Of a DNA stretch of 64,000 nt, positions 25,879-34,810 are shown in pieces. Position numbers and translations under genes: made by a program. The stretch is from Prado023 sp963788325 (GTDB lineage Bacteria; Actinomycetota; Actinomycetes; S36-B12; CAIYMF01), in contig CAWBGJ010000011.1 in NCBI GenBank assembly GCA_963788325.1, positions 30,516-94,515 of the forward strand. Direction: 5' to 3'. The notes beneath the pieces are model-generated. The model saw only the letters and a program-made list of their open reading frames with translations, was not told the origin of the DNA and ran no database searches. Position 1 is the first letter of the stretch; each line of letters begins with the position of its first letter.

Positions 25879-28291
25879 CGCGTACCGAAGCCTTCTAGAA
25901 GCACTGGATCTCGCATCGAAAGTGCGACTCCTCACCGGTGCGAGCATGTTCACGCTGCACACTGCACCCTCGATCGGGCTTGGCGAGATGCGGTTCTCCG
26001 ATGGGCCCACCGGTGTGCGCGGCCTGAAGATGAGCGAAGGGCGCGTCGTGGGCCTGTTTCCGAACGCCACGCTTCTGGCGGCCTCCTGGAGTGCCGACCT
26101 GGCGTACGAGGTCGGCGAACTCCTAGCTGAGGAGGCACTGGCTCAGGAGATTCACGTGGTGCTCGGCCCCACGATCAACCTGCACCGCACGCCGCTGGGG
26201 GGCCGCCTGTTCGAGGCCTACTCCGAGGACCCCTTGCTGACAGGGGTCCTCGCCGCCGCCTACGTCAACGGCATGCAGGCGCATCGCGTAGCGGCCTGCA
26301 TCAAGCACCTCGTCGCGAACGAATCGGAAACCCTGCGGAACACGATGAACAGCGTGGTCGACGAAGCCACCCTCCGCGAGCTCTACCTGCTCCCCTTCGA
26401 GATCGCCACGCAGGATAGCGATCCGTGGACGATGATGGCTGCGTACAACGACGTCAACGGCGTGCCCGCGACCGAGCAGCACCACGTCATCAACGAGGTC
26501 GTCAAAGGCGAATGGAACTACTCAGGCCTCGTGATGTCGGACTGGTCCGCAACCGGATCGGCGGCTGCTGCTGCGAACGGCGGGCTCGATCTGGTGATGC
26601 CCGGTCCCCAAGGACCGTGGGGTGAGGCCCTCGTCGACGCGGTGCTGAACGGCGATGTCGACGAGTCGGTCATCGACGACCACCTGGTCCGGCTCCTCCT
26701 GCTGGCCGATCGAGTCGGCGTGCTTGGTCCCGAGCGTGACTACCCGACCCACATCCCCACCCCCGACAGCTCCCAACGCCGCGAACAGCTGACCCGCCTC
26801 GCCGCATCCGGCATGACCGTGCTCACCAATCGCGACGCGGTCCTGCCCCTCCAAACGCACCAGAGCGTGGCGCTGATAGGCCGGCACGCCATTGAGACCG
26901 CGACGATGGGCGGCGGAGCGGCGGCCGTCAACGCCCCCCACCACGTCAGCGTGGCCGAGGGACTCGCCGCGCTGCTGGGCGACCTCATGACCGTCAGCGA
27001 TGGCGTTGAGGTGCGGACCAAGCCGATCCCGGCATCGCCCACATTCGTGTCGGATCCGCAGACGGGTGAACCGGGAGTCCGGTTCGTCCTGCTGGATGCC
27101 GACGGGTCTGTCCGCGAGGAACGGGTCAGCCGCCGCGGCACCACGATCGTCGGCGTCGACGACGACCTTGACGGCGTCGTGACGTCGGTACGCGTCAGCG
27201 CCCGGGTTGCCGAAACTGGCCGGGTCTCCCTCGGGCCGATCGGGGCGGGTGCATGGACGGTGTCGGCTGGGGGACGAAGCGCCAGCATGACGTTGACGCT
27301 TGCCGGATCGGGAGTCGGTGAGGAGATCGTCGACCCGCCTCGAGCCACGGAAGAGTTCGACGTTGTGGCCGGCGACATCATCGAAGCAGTCATGCGGGTC
27401 GATCCGACCGCGGCCGGCACGGGATCGACGGGGCTGCTGGGCACGCTGGGCCTGATCGCGGCCCGCGCCCCACTCGACCCCGAGGTGGCCATACGCCAGG
27501 CAGCCGAGGCCGCCTCGCGCGCCGACGTGGCGGTCGTCGTCGTGGGCCTCACCGACGAGCAGGAGACCGAAGCGGTCGACAAGACGACCCTGCGACTGCC
27601 CGGTCGTCAGGACGACATGGTCGCTGCCGTCGCGGCGGTGGCAGCACGAACCGTCGTGATCGTGAACGCAGCCACGCCCATCCTGATGCCCTGGTTGGAG
27701 TCAGTCGACGCGGTCCTGTGGGTTGGCCTGCCCGGACAGGAGGCCGGCCACGCCGTGGCCGCGACCCTCATGGGCAGCATCGAACCCGCGGGGCGCCTCG
27801 TCACAACCTTCCCGGCCGCCGACGCCGCGACTCCGGCGTGGTCGGTCGTCCCCGACGGTCGTGACCTCGTCTACGAAGAGGGCGCCTTCATCGGCTATCG
27901 CGGCCACCACGCTCAGCGCGCGCCCGCGCCGGCCTTCTGGTTCGGCCACGGACTCGGCTACAGCACCTGGGAGTACGCCGATCCGCGCGTAACGCTGGCC
28001 GAAAACGAACGGACCGTGTGGGTCACCATCACAAACACCGGCGACCGCCCCAGCCGGGAGGTGGTGCAGGTCTACTTCCAGCCGGCCGACACCAACCTGC
28101 CCATTCGACTTGTCGGATGGAACGCAGCAACGGTCGAACCAGCCCAGTCCCTGGAGGTCGTCGTGACCTGCGACCTGCGGATGTGGCGCACGTGGGACGT
28201 CGCATCGGGTTCGTGGCAGGAGTTGCCTGTCACGGGCGAATTCGTCATTGCGCGCGGCCTGGCAGACGTCCGTGCCGTGATCAGCGTGTAG
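25841..28291 (+). CDS. glycoside hydrolase family 3 beta-glucosidase-like enzyme
   Basis: About 816 residues. The GH3 N-terminal TIM barrel has FSDGPTGVRG, the substrate-binding block ACIKHLVANESETLRN and the nucleophile in GLVMSDWSAT. A C-terminal alpha/beta sandwich follows, interrupted by a PA14-like insertion (about residues 390-520), then a fibronectin-III-like end (WVTITNTGDRPSREVVQVYF). No signal peptide, so probably cytoplasmic, acting on imported beta-glucosides or oligosaccharides. GTG 25841 has GAGAGGG upstream; ATG 25820 is an alternative. It overlaps the nucleotidyltransferase end. No sugar transporter or regulator sits beside it. Confidence 0.88.
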   Translation: MTVAEPPLEASRDAYRSLLEALDLASKVRLLTGASMFTLHTAPSIGLGEMRFSDGPTGVRGLKMSEGRVVGLFPNATLLAASWSADLAYEVGELLAEEALAQEIHVVLGPTINLHRTPLGGRLFEAYSEDPLLTGVLAAAYVNGMQAHRVAACIKHLVANESETLRNTMNSVVDEATLRELYLLPFEIATQDSDPWTMMAAYNDVNGVPATEQHHVINEVVKGEWNYSGLVMSDWSATGSAAAAANGGLDLVMPGPQGPWGEALVDAVLNGDVDESVIDDHLVRLLLLADRVGVLGPERDYPTHIPTPDSSQRREQLTRLAASGMTVLTNRDAVLPLQTHQSVALIGRHAIETATMGGGAAAVNAPHHVSVAEGLAALLGDLMTVSDGVEVRTKPIPASPTFVSDPQTGEPGVRFVLLDADGSVREERVSRRGTTIVGVDDDLDGVVTSVRVSARVAETGRVSLGPIGAGAWTVSAGGRSASMTLTLAGSGVGEEIVDPPRATEEFDVVAGDIIEAVMRVDPTAAGTGSTGLLGTLGLIAARAPLDPEVAIRQAAEAASRADVAVVVVGLTDEQETEAVDKTTLRLPGRQDDMVAAVAAVAARTVVIVNAATPILMPWLESVDAVLWVGLPGQEAGHAVAATLMGSIEPAGRLVTTFPAADAATPAWSVVPDGRDLVYEEGAFIGYRGHHAQRAPAPAFWFGHGLGYSTWEYADPRVTLAENERTVWVTITNTGDRPSREVVQVYFQPADTNLPIRLVGWNAATVEPAQSLEVVVTCDLRMWRTWDVASGSWQELPVTGEFVIARGLADVRAVISV

Positions 28292-28389
28292 TCGCACCTG
28301 CATACCCTCGCGGAGTGACCCGCCCGGACCCACGGGGCGGCTCGACGGCTTACCCCGCCGCACCGATTCTCCCGGCGGAATCCCTGACT

Positions 28390-28738
28390 TCATCGTCGAG
28401 GATCGCTCATGGCTTCCGTTGGCTTGGCGCAGGCTCGACACGACCACCCGGCAGCAGCCGCGCCATGAGTGTCTTCGACGACCGTGCCTTGGTGGTAGAG
28501 GACCTTCCATCCCTGCTCGGGGTCGCCTTGCCACACTGTGAGCCGGCGAGTGACCCGGCCTTGGCCGTGCAGCGTGTACGCAGCAGCCCGGCCAGCCGTC
28601 CGGGGGCGGCAAGACTGGGATTAACCGCAAGGACGGCACTGGACACCTCGGGAAGCGCCGCCGCGTGCGCCGCCAGTTCCGCGGGGCTGATCCCCGCAGC
28701 CTCGGGCACCCCGGCCGTCACCAAAGCAGCTCCTTGAT
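28390..28738 (-). pseudogene. possible NTF2-like (DUF4440/SnoaL-type) gene remnant
   Basis: Leftward frame with RVTRRLTVWQGDPEQGWKVL then YHQGTVVEDTHG, resembling the C-terminal strands of small NTF2-like proteins. The preceding part (GISPAELAAHAAALPEVSSA) continues in another frame, so there is at least one shift near 28600. Assignment is by pattern only. Confidence 0.35.
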
Positions 28739-28909
28739 CAATCAACGACACCCGCGGCACCCCTCCCGGATAGCACCGCCGACACCAGCGCCGCCGTACA
28801 ACACCGCCCACCCACGCAGGCATTCCCTCCGCCCGAGCGCGCAGGCGAGCACTGTCCCGCAAACGGTAGGGGCGCACATTCGCGGCTCGGGTGCCACGTT
28901 GGCTTGCTC

Positions 28910-28940
28910 TGGTGCCATGGTGATGCCATACTGGTGCCAT
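28910..28940. promoter_or_regulatory. triple TGRTGCCAT direct repeat at the RHH gene start
   Basis: Three nonamers, TGGTGCCAT (28910), TGATGCCAT (28921) and TGGTGCCAT (28932), spaced at exactly 11 bp, the last overlapping the ATG at 28939. Regular direct repeats suit cooperative binding by ribbon-helix-helix dimers on one DNA face; the encoded protein is such a regulator. Confidence 0.65.
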
Positions 28941-29469
28941 GCACTTAGATCGTTACGTCGACGACATCGCTCGCCAGATGGCCGTGACCGCCGCGGCAGG
29001 TGGCCCGGAGGCGGAGTCGCTCGCCGAGCGCCTCGTTCTCCCGCTGCGGTCGGCCATCCGCCTGGCGCTGCTCGAGTCGCTGTCGGCCGCGGCGGACGAG
29101 CTCACCCTCGAGTTGGCCCCGGGGTCGGTGGAGGTACGGCTACGCGGCGGCGAACCCAGCTTCGTCATCGAAGGCGTGACCGCGACCCCCCCGGCCACCG
29201 AACCGGTCCCTGCGCCTTCACCGGCCCCCGCCGACACACCGGTGGTGGAGCCCGACGAGGGCGCCAGCCGGATCAACCTCCGGATGCCTGACTCCCTGAA
29301 AGCCCGCGTCGAGGCGGCGGCCCTGCGCGAGGGCCGTTCGGTCAACGCCTGGCTCGTGCGCGCCGCCGCCGCTGCACTCCAACCCACGGCCCCCGTCCCC
29401 CCCAGCGCTCCCAGCCCCCCTACCGCACCCCGCCGCGGCTCCAAGCACGTCACCGGCTGGGCCCAGTGA
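28939..29469 (+). CDS. ribbon-helix-helix (HicB/Arc-like) regulator of the DUF4097-ABC operon
   Basis: 176 residues. The N-terminal half (MHLDRYVDDIARQMAVT onward) is helical and acidic. The C-terminal RHH fold is SRINLRMPDSLKARVEAAAL then GRSVNAWLVRAAAAAL. Proline-rich linkers flank it. HicB-like genes of this shape commonly lead DUF4097/DrrAB operons in actinobacteria, without a HicA toxin, so it is more likely an operon regulator than an antitoxin. The next gene starts about 15 bases after its stop. Three 11-bp-spaced repeats overlap its start, supporting autoregulation. Confidence 0.78.
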   Translation: MHLDRYVDDIARQMAVTAAAGGPEAESLAERLVLPLRSAIRLALLESLSAAADELTLELAPGSVEVRLRGGEPSFVIEGVTATPPATEPVPAPSPAPADTPVVEPDEGASRINLRMPDSLKARVEAAALREGRSVNAWLVRAAAAALQPTAPVPPSAPSPPTAPRRGSKHVTGWAQ

Positions 29470-29483
29470 ACGAGAGGAACAGC

Positions 29484-30362
29484 ATGAGGACCTTCCCCAC
29501 TCCCGCACCGATCGCGGTCACCGTCGAGGCGAACTTCGCCGAGGTCCAGATCGTGGCCAGCGACCGATCCGACACCGTCGTCGACGTCCGCCCGACCGAC
29601 CCGGACGATCACGCGCACGTGCAGGTCGCCGAGGCGACCCGCGTCGACCTGCTCGGCGACCAGCTGCAGGTGATCGCCCCGAAGCCCGGCCTGATGGCCC
29701 GGATCCTCAACTCCCCCTCGCTGGACATCGTGATCAGCCTGCCGAGTGGGTCAGCCGTGCGCGCCGACCTGGGCGTGGGCAACGTCGCGGCGACCGGCAC
29801 CCTCGCGCACTGCACGATCCGCACCGGCGCCGGCAACATCCGCCTCGGGGACACCGGGGCGCTCGATGCCCGCAGCGGCACCGGCGACATCGTCGTCGGC
29901 AACGTCACCGGCGACGCCACGCTCGAGACGCCGGCCGGGCACACCCAGATCGCCTCGGCCACCGGCGACGTCGCCATCAAGAACGGCAGCACCGGTCCAC
30001 GCATCGGTGCGGTCGGGGGCGACCTGCGGGTCCGCGCCGGCCACGGCCGCATCGAGGTCGAGTCGGTCGGCGGGAGCGTCGACGCGCGCACCGCCCACGG
30101 GGCCGTGGTCATCGGGGTCGCGGCCGGGGCCGAGGTCGATCTCAAGACCTCGCACGGGGACCTCGAGGTGGGCATCCCCGACGGCCGCGCCGTCTGGCTG
30201 GACCTCGACACGAAGTACGGCCGGGTTGCCAGCGAGTTCGTGCCGGTCGCCGACGCGCCCCCGGCCAATGGGCCCTCGGTGCGGATCCTCGGGCGCACCT
30301 CGTACGGTGACATCCGCATCCGGCGGATCGGCGAGGCGCCGGAATCCGACGGGACGGCGTGA
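29484..30362 (+). CDS. DUF4097-family beta-strand repeat protein
   Basis: About 292 residues with the repetitive beta-helix-like pattern of DUF4097/DUF4098 proteins: GVGNVAATGTLAHCTIRTGAGNIRLGD is built of alternating short turns (TGAG, GTGD, ATGD, GHGR). No signal peptide or membrane helix is evident. The ATG at 29484 follows GAGAGG; the GTG at 29466 would include the ribosome site. Coupled by overlap to the ATPase gene. The role is unknown; its constant link to DrrAB-type exporters and RHH regulators suggests an accessory to that exporter. Confidence 0.8.
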   Translation: MRTFPTPAPIAVTVEANFAEVQIVASDRSDTVVDVRPTDPDDHAHVQVAEATRVDLLGDQLQVIAPKPGLMARILNSPSLDIVISLPSGSAVRADLGVGNVAATGTLAHCTIRTGAGNIRLGDTGALDARSGTGDIVVGNVTGDATLETPAGHTQIASATGDVAIKNGSTGPRIGAVGGDLRVRAGHGRIEVESVGGSVDARTAHGAVVIGVAAGAEVDLKTSHGDLEVGIPDGRAVWLDLDTKYGRVASEFVPVADAPPANGPSVRILGRTSYGDIRIRRIGEAPESDGTA

Positions 30363-31327
30363 CCATGAATGCATCCACGCCAGCGATGGAGGCCATCGGC
30401 CTCACGCGCCGTTACGGCGAGGCCACCGTCCTCGATGTCGAGAACCTGCAGGTGGGCCAGGGCGAGGCCGTCGCACTGCTCGGCCCCAACGGTGCGGGCA
30501 AGACCACGATGGTGAACATCCTGTCCACCCTGATCAAGCCCACGGCCGGAACCGGGCGCGTGCTGGGCCACGACGTCGTGCACGAGGCCGACGCCGTCCG
30601 CAGGCTGATCGGTGTCACCGGCCAGTTCTCCGCAGTGGACGACTTGCTCACCGGCCGCGAGAACCTCGCCCTCATGGCCGACCTGCACCACCTGCCCCGC
30701 GCGCTGGGCAGGAGCCGTATCGACGAACTACTCGAGACCTTCGAGCTGGTCGAGGCCGCCGACCGGGTTCCCGCCACCTACTCCGGGGGGATGCGCCGCC
30801 GCCTGGACCTCGCGATGACCCTCATCGGCCGGCCGAAGGTGATCTTCCTCGACGAGCCGACCACCGGGCTTGACCCACGATCCCGGCGGACTGTCTGGGA
30901 GATCGTGCGCGGCCACCTGGGCGAGGGCGTCAGCATCCTGCTCACCACCCAGTACCTGCACGAGGCCGACGAGCTTGCCGACCGCGTGGTCGTCCTCGAC
31001 GCCGGTCGCATCGTCGCCGACGGCACTCCCGACGCCCTCAAGCGCCAGGTGCCCGGCGGGCATGTCCGGGTCATCTTCGACTCCGACGAGCGCCTAGCCG
31101 CTGCGGCCAGCGCACTCGGCAGCCCGGCTGACACCGAGCACCGCACCCTGACCATCCCGATCGACGGCAGCGTCGCCTCCCTGCGCGTCGCGCTGGATCG
31201 GCTGACCTCCCACGAATCGGCTGTCACCGACATCACGGTGCACCGACCGGACCTCGACGACGTGTTCCTCGCCCTGACCGGGCACGCTGCCGCGCCGTCC
31301 GCCCCGACCCCGGAGGCCCTGACATGA
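30359..31327 (+). CDS. DrrA-type ABC transporter ATP-binding protein
   Basis: About 322 residues. Walker A is LLGPNGAGKTTMVN, the signature is YSGGMRRRLDLAMTL, Walker B is VIFLDEPTTGLDPRSR and the switch histidine lies after LLTTQYLHEADELAD. The C-terminal DUF4162-like extension (after 220) is typical of daunorubicin-resistance-type ATPases. It overlaps both neighbours by four bases. It should power the following permease for export of a lipophilic drug or lipid; substrate unknown. Confidence 0.92.
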   Translation: MTMNASTPAMEAIGLTRRYGEATVLDVENLQVGQGEAVALLGPNGAGKTTMVNILSTLIKPTAGTGRVLGHDVVHEADAVRRLIGVTGQFSAVDDLLTGRENLALMADLHHLPRALGRSRIDELLETFELVEAADRVPATYSGGMRRRLDLAMTLIGRPKVIFLDEPTTGLDPRSRRTVWEIVRGHLGEGVSILLTTQYLHEADELADRVVVLDAGRIVADGTPDALKRQVPGGHVRVIFDSDERLAAAASALGSPADTEHRTLTIPIDGSVASLRVALDRLTSHESAVTDITVHRPDLDDVFLALTGHAAAPSAPTPEALT

Positions 31328-32127
31328 GCATCACCCTGTCCACACGCGATACCGCCACGATGCTGCGCCGCAACCTCCGGCACATCCAGCGCTACCCCTC
31401 GCTGACCATCATGCTGCTCGCGCAACCCGTGCTGATCCTGCTGCTGTTCGTCTTCGTCTTCGGCGAGACGTTGGGCGCCGGTGTGAGTCCGGGCCTCGCC
31501 GGTGCGGGCCGAGCTGCCTACCTCGAGTACCTGGTGCCCGGCATCCTGCTGTTCGCCATCGCGGGGGTCGGCCTGGGTACGGCGATCTCAGTGGCCGCTG
31601 ACCGGACCAAGGGCATCATGTCCCGCTTCCGCACGATGGGGATCGCCCGCTCCTCGGTGCTCGCCGGCGAGGTGCTGGGCAGCATGGTGCAAGCAGCCCT
31701 CGTCCTGGTCGTGGTCACCGCACTCGCTGTGCTCCTCGGCTACCGACCGGGCGGCACCCCGGCAGGGTGGGCCGCGGCCTTCGGGCTGGCCCTGGCGATC
31801 GCGTTCCCCGTCATCTGGATCTGCCTGGCCCTGGGCCTGAACTCCAGCAGCGTCGAGACCGCGAGCAACACCCCGCTCCTGCTCATCGTGCTGATGTTCC
31901 TCAGCAGCGCCTTCGTACCGGCCGAGTCCTATCCCGTGGGGCTGCGGTGGTTCGCCGAGAACCAGCCGTTCACGCCGATGATCGAAGGAGTCCGCGGGCT
32001 GCTCAACGGCACGCCCGACAGTTCCACGCTGCTGCTCGCCCTTGCGTGGTGCGCGGTGCTGTCGATGACCGGGTACCTCTGGGCCCGCCACCTCTACGAG
32101 CGCGAACCTGCGGCCGTCGCAGGGTGA
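31324..32127 (+). CDS. DrrB-type ABC-2 permease
   Basis: 267 residues, six predicted helices, with the ABC-2 pattern: N-terminal RNLRHIQRYPSLTIMLLAQP, LEYLVPGILLFAIAGVGLG, the cytoplasmic loop DRTKGIMSRFRTMGIARSS, and LFLSSAFVPAESYP before the last helices. It forms an exporter with the upstream ATPase (ATGA overlap). No frame problems. Confidence 0.9.
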   Translation: MSITLSTRDTATMLRRNLRHIQRYPSLTIMLLAQPVLILLLFVFVFGETLGAGVSPGLAGAGRAAYLEYLVPGILLFAIAGVGLGTAISVAADRTKGIMSRFRTMGIARSSVLAGEVLGSMVQAALVLVVVTALAVLLGYRPGGTPAGWAAAFGLALAIAFPVIWICLALGLNSSSVETASNTPLLLIVLMFLSSAFVPAESYPVGLRWFAENQPFTPMIEGVRGLLNGTPDSSTLLLALAWCAVLSMTGYLWARHLYEREPAAVAG

Positions 32128-32188
32128 CCGGTCGTCGTCGGCGCTCACCACCAAGGGGAACGTGGTCACGGCCCCAATGTCGCGCATC

Positions 32189-32701
32189 CTAGTGGGCGCT
32201 GCGATGCCCGTCCCGAAGGCGCCCAACTCGCAGGGGGGCATCGGCGAAGCGTCCCAAGCCCCAGGACAGCAGCTGCTCGAGCTCGGGCGTGCCGTTCCAG
32301 ATGGTGACCTGCTCTCCCCGGACCTGCCCTGAGCGCCGTCGAGCCAGAGGGCCACCGCCATCTCCCCGGGGCACCCGGACCCGTCCTCGACGGTGAGCAG
32401 CTGGACCAAGCGGTCGCCGTCCCCATTGCCGAACGACGCCGGCCCCCTCGTCGGCGATCGCGTGCCGCACCGCACCGGTCAGCGCCCCACCCGAAACCGG
32501 GCCCTCAGCAGCAGCCCCGATAGCCGCGGGGCCCTCGAGGCGCACTCCGGCCATCGAGTCCCGCACGACCGCCCCGTCGGCGTAGAACCTCTGGACGGCC
32601 GACGGATCACTTGGGCACTTCAATGACGCACAGCCGCTCCCCACGGCATTGATGCTCACACCTGAGGGGAGGATGTGCCCCGGGACTTCGAGGTGCTGCA
32701 T
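32189..32701 (-). pseudogene. SnoaL-like/NTF2-fold gene, frameshifted
   Basis: A small NTF2-fold protein can be read across two frames: SAVQRFYADGAVVRDSMAGV and LEGPAAIGAAAEGPVSG, then NGDGDRLVQLLTVEDGSG and GEMAVALWLDGAQG in a second frame, then QVTIWNGTPELEQLLSWGL back in the first. The two shifts near 32445 and 32330 compensate each other. Function unassigned. Confidence 0.45.
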
Positions 32702-32812
32702 ACCGCCGCCTAGCTGGGCGCCATTCGGGGCGTGTCCGCGCCGAGGGGCCGGTGCCTGAGCAGCGACCCGGTCGCCTGCTGTGGGCGCTCGGGCTGACAG
32801 ACAGGCCGGTTG

Positions 32813-33076
32813 TCACCGGTAGGCGTCGCGCCGGTGGGAGATGTGCAGCACGGTCACGATCTGGGCGGCAATGTCGATCGTGTAGATGATCCGGTACTGC
32901 CCGCGACGCGCACTCCACTTGCCATCCAGAGGAGGCTGCAACGGCTTGCCCACCCATTGCGGGTTCTCCAGCAACACGCCAGTGACAAACTCCACCACCG
33001 CCGATGCGACCGCCTCCGGTAGATCCAGGTCCAGCGCGCGGGACGCGCTGCGAGCCATCGCCAGCCGATAGGTCAC
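32813..33076 (-). CDS. RelE/ParE-family toxin
   Basis: 87 residues with the compact RelE fold: helical hairpin ASRALDLDLPEAVASAVVEF, then GKPLQPPLDGKWSARRGQYR, IIYTIDIAAQIVTVLHI and the basic end SHRRDAYR. RelE members cleave mRNA in the ribosomal A site. It overlaps the upstream antitoxin gene by four bases in the usual antitoxin-first order. Confidence 0.88.
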   Translation of the reverse strand: MTYRLAMARSASRALDLDLPEAVASAVVEFVTGVLLENPQWVGKPLQPPLDGKWSARRGQYRIIYTIDIAAQIVTVLHISHRRDAYR

Positions 33077-33354
33077 TCGGGCTGCGCCCTTCTATCCATC
33101 AACTTTCGGAGCTCGGTGGCGTCGAGGGTGTCGCCCGCGGCAACCTCGCGTTCGGCCTCGCGCAGCTGACGCATCGTGTCCTCGTCGGAGAGTATCGCGA
33201 GCGTCTCCTCGAGGGACTCGAGATCCTCGACAGCCACGACCACGACGGTGGGGACCCCGTTCTTGGTCACAGTGACGCGTTCGTGCGTCTCATGGACGCT
33301 ATCGACCACGGCGCTCAAGTGCGCCTTCACCGATGCCAAGGACTGGGTGCTCAT
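33073..33354 (-). CDS. Phd/YefM-family antitoxin
   Basis: 93 residues. The DNA-binding N-terminal fold is MSTQSLASVKAHLSAVVDSV then ERVTVTKNGVPTVVVVAVED; the acidic C-terminal helix (LREAEREVAAGDTLDATEL) should wrap the RelE toxin. I chose the ATG at 33354 because the family's N-terminus begins there. Such antitoxins repress their own operon together with the toxin. Confidence 0.88.
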   Translation of the reverse strand: MSTQSLASVKAHLSAVVDSVHETHERVTVTKNGVPTVVVVAVEDLESLEETLAILSDEDTMRQLREAEREVAAGDTLDATELRKLMDRRAQPE

Positions 33355-33965
33355 GACCAGTATTCTAGTCACGAGTGGGCATCCGCTGCAACGAGCGCCG
33401 CCCGCGGCCAGCCCCGACTTCATTGCTGGACGCGGAACGGCAAGACAGGGAACGCTCTGCCCGACCGCGGCATACCGCCGCGTAACGTCATGCAAGTCGA
33501 TCGGCTCTGGGTGATGGTCTTGCCGCTGGAGGGTCGATACCGAACGCGGCGCTCTCTCGGGGTACGTCCTTCGGCGGAACGCCAGCAATTCGGCCCGGAC
33601 GAGTTCGTCGTGGGGCGGGGTTGAGGTCGCCCGCCCCACGGGTCCTACGCGGCTGGATGTTCAGTACGCCCTGCTGTCGGCACGGGTTTCCGCGCGTCTC
33701 GCGCTGTTGACGTAGCCAAGCCGCGCTCCGAGGACTCGAACTGCTCGTCTGACCAGCTCAGAGCAGTCAGCGACACCGTCCACGACGACGAGTGTGAGCG
33801 TGAAGCGGCCTCGTACGCCGAACGGCACTCTCGCAGTTGGCTCGATGGTGCCCCACATCGCCGCCTGTCGCGCACGTTGGCGCAGGCATGACCGCACTGA
33901 AGGACGCGATGGCCCCTGGATCGGAGCTGCGGTGCAGAGGGTCGTGCGACGCTCCGTGAGCGTGG
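33355..33965. other. 600-bp stretch without a supported gene
   Basis: Short frames on both strands show no recognisable domains. Nothing more can be said from sequence. Confidence 0.5.
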
Positions 33966-34640
33966 CTATGCGGAGGCTCTCAGGGGCTCGAGGGCGGCGA
34001 GGACGAGGTCGAGGCCGAAGAGGAACTCCTCCGCCGGGTCGTAGCCGGCCGCGACGAGCACCGCGGCGGACTCGTTGAGGTAGGGGAACTCGTCAGCAGG
34101 AAGCTGGGGCAGGAAGACGTCCTCGGTCATGTCAGCGAGCTCATCGGCGGTGTCGAACGGCAGGCTGGCTTCCTGCAGGGCGTACCCGTACACGTAGCTG
34201 TCGAGCAACCAGTTGGCGTGCGTGGCCATCAGAACCGGGAAGCCAGCCCTGCGCAGGCAGGCGGTGACCGCTTCGCGGTGGCGGAGGTGCGCGGGTCCTG
34301 GCGATGTCCGCGACTCCATCAGGCCGATCGCCCACGGGTGGCGTGCGAGAACCTCCCGGGCGGATACCGCCCGCTGTCGCATCGCCGATTGCCAGTCGGT
34401 GTCCTCGGGTGGGGGCTCGATCTCGTCGAACACGACGTCGATCATGGCGTCGAGCAACTGCTCCTTGCTGGCCACGTAGTGGTAGAGCGACATCGCGCCG
34501 GCGCCGAGCGCGCCAGCCAGCCGGCGCATGCTCAGCCCGTGGACCCCCTCCCGGTCGGCGAGCCGGACCGCCTCGACCACCACCCGCTGCTTGCTCAGCC
34601 CCGCGTCTGACGCGACCTGGCGTTGTTCCCTCACAGACAC
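33966..34640 (-). CDS. TetR-family regulator with TetR_C-type ligand domain
   Basis: 224 residues. The N-terminal helix-turn-helix reads VVEAVRLADREGVHGLSMRR, LAGALGAGAMSLYHYVASKE, LLDAMIDVVFDEI. The C-terminal domain (about 80-220; RHPWAIGLMESR, WLLDSYVYGYALQEASLPF) is of the tetracycline-repressor class. GTG 34640 follows GAGGAG by about five bases. It is divergent from a membrane-protein gene, with a palindrome and a heptamer array between them, so it probably represses that gene. Ligand unknown. Confidence 0.88.
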   Translation of the reverse strand: MSVREQRQVASDAGLSKQRVVVEAVRLADREGVHGLSMRRLAGALGAGAMSLYHYVASKEQLLDAMIDVVFDEIEPPPEDTDWQSAMRQRAVSAREVLARHPWAIGLMESRTSPGPAHLRHREAVTACLRRAGFPVLMATHANWLLDSYVYGYALQEASLPFDTADELADMTEDVFLPQLPADEFPYLNESAAVLVAAGYDPAEEFLFGLDLVLAALEPLRASA

Positions 34641-34673
34641 GGTTCTCCTCGGTCCCTCGAACGACTTGACAAT

Positions 34674-34686
34674 CGTACAGCGTACG
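34674..34686. promoter_or_regulatory. CGTAC-AGC-GTACG palindrome in the TetR-membrane protein gap
   Basis: Perfect 5-bp inverted repeat with a 3-bp centre, 34 bp upstream of the TetR start. A plausible operator; its arm recurs in every unit of the adjacent heptamer array. Confidence 0.5.
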
Positions 34687-34692
34687 CCCATA

Positions 34693-34740
34693 GTACGACG
34701 TACGACGTACGACGTACGACGTACGACGTACGACGTACGT
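34693..34740. repeat. GTACGAC tandem heptamer array (6 full units plus a partial)
   Basis: Six perfect head-to-tail copies of GTACGAC from 34693 to 34734, then GTACG. Each junction creates CGTACG palindromes at 7-bp spacing. It lies between the divergent TetR gene and the membrane-protein gene, close to the CGTAC palindrome. Confidence 0.9.
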
Positions 34741-34810
34741 GCCGGCGTGGGTCGCAGCGATGACCGAACCTGCTCGACAACCCCCCAACCGACTGAAACC
34801 GGAGTAAGAG

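Noticed and set aside
34693..34740. CRISPR-like array
   Set aside because: Units are 7 bp, head-to-tail and without spacers.
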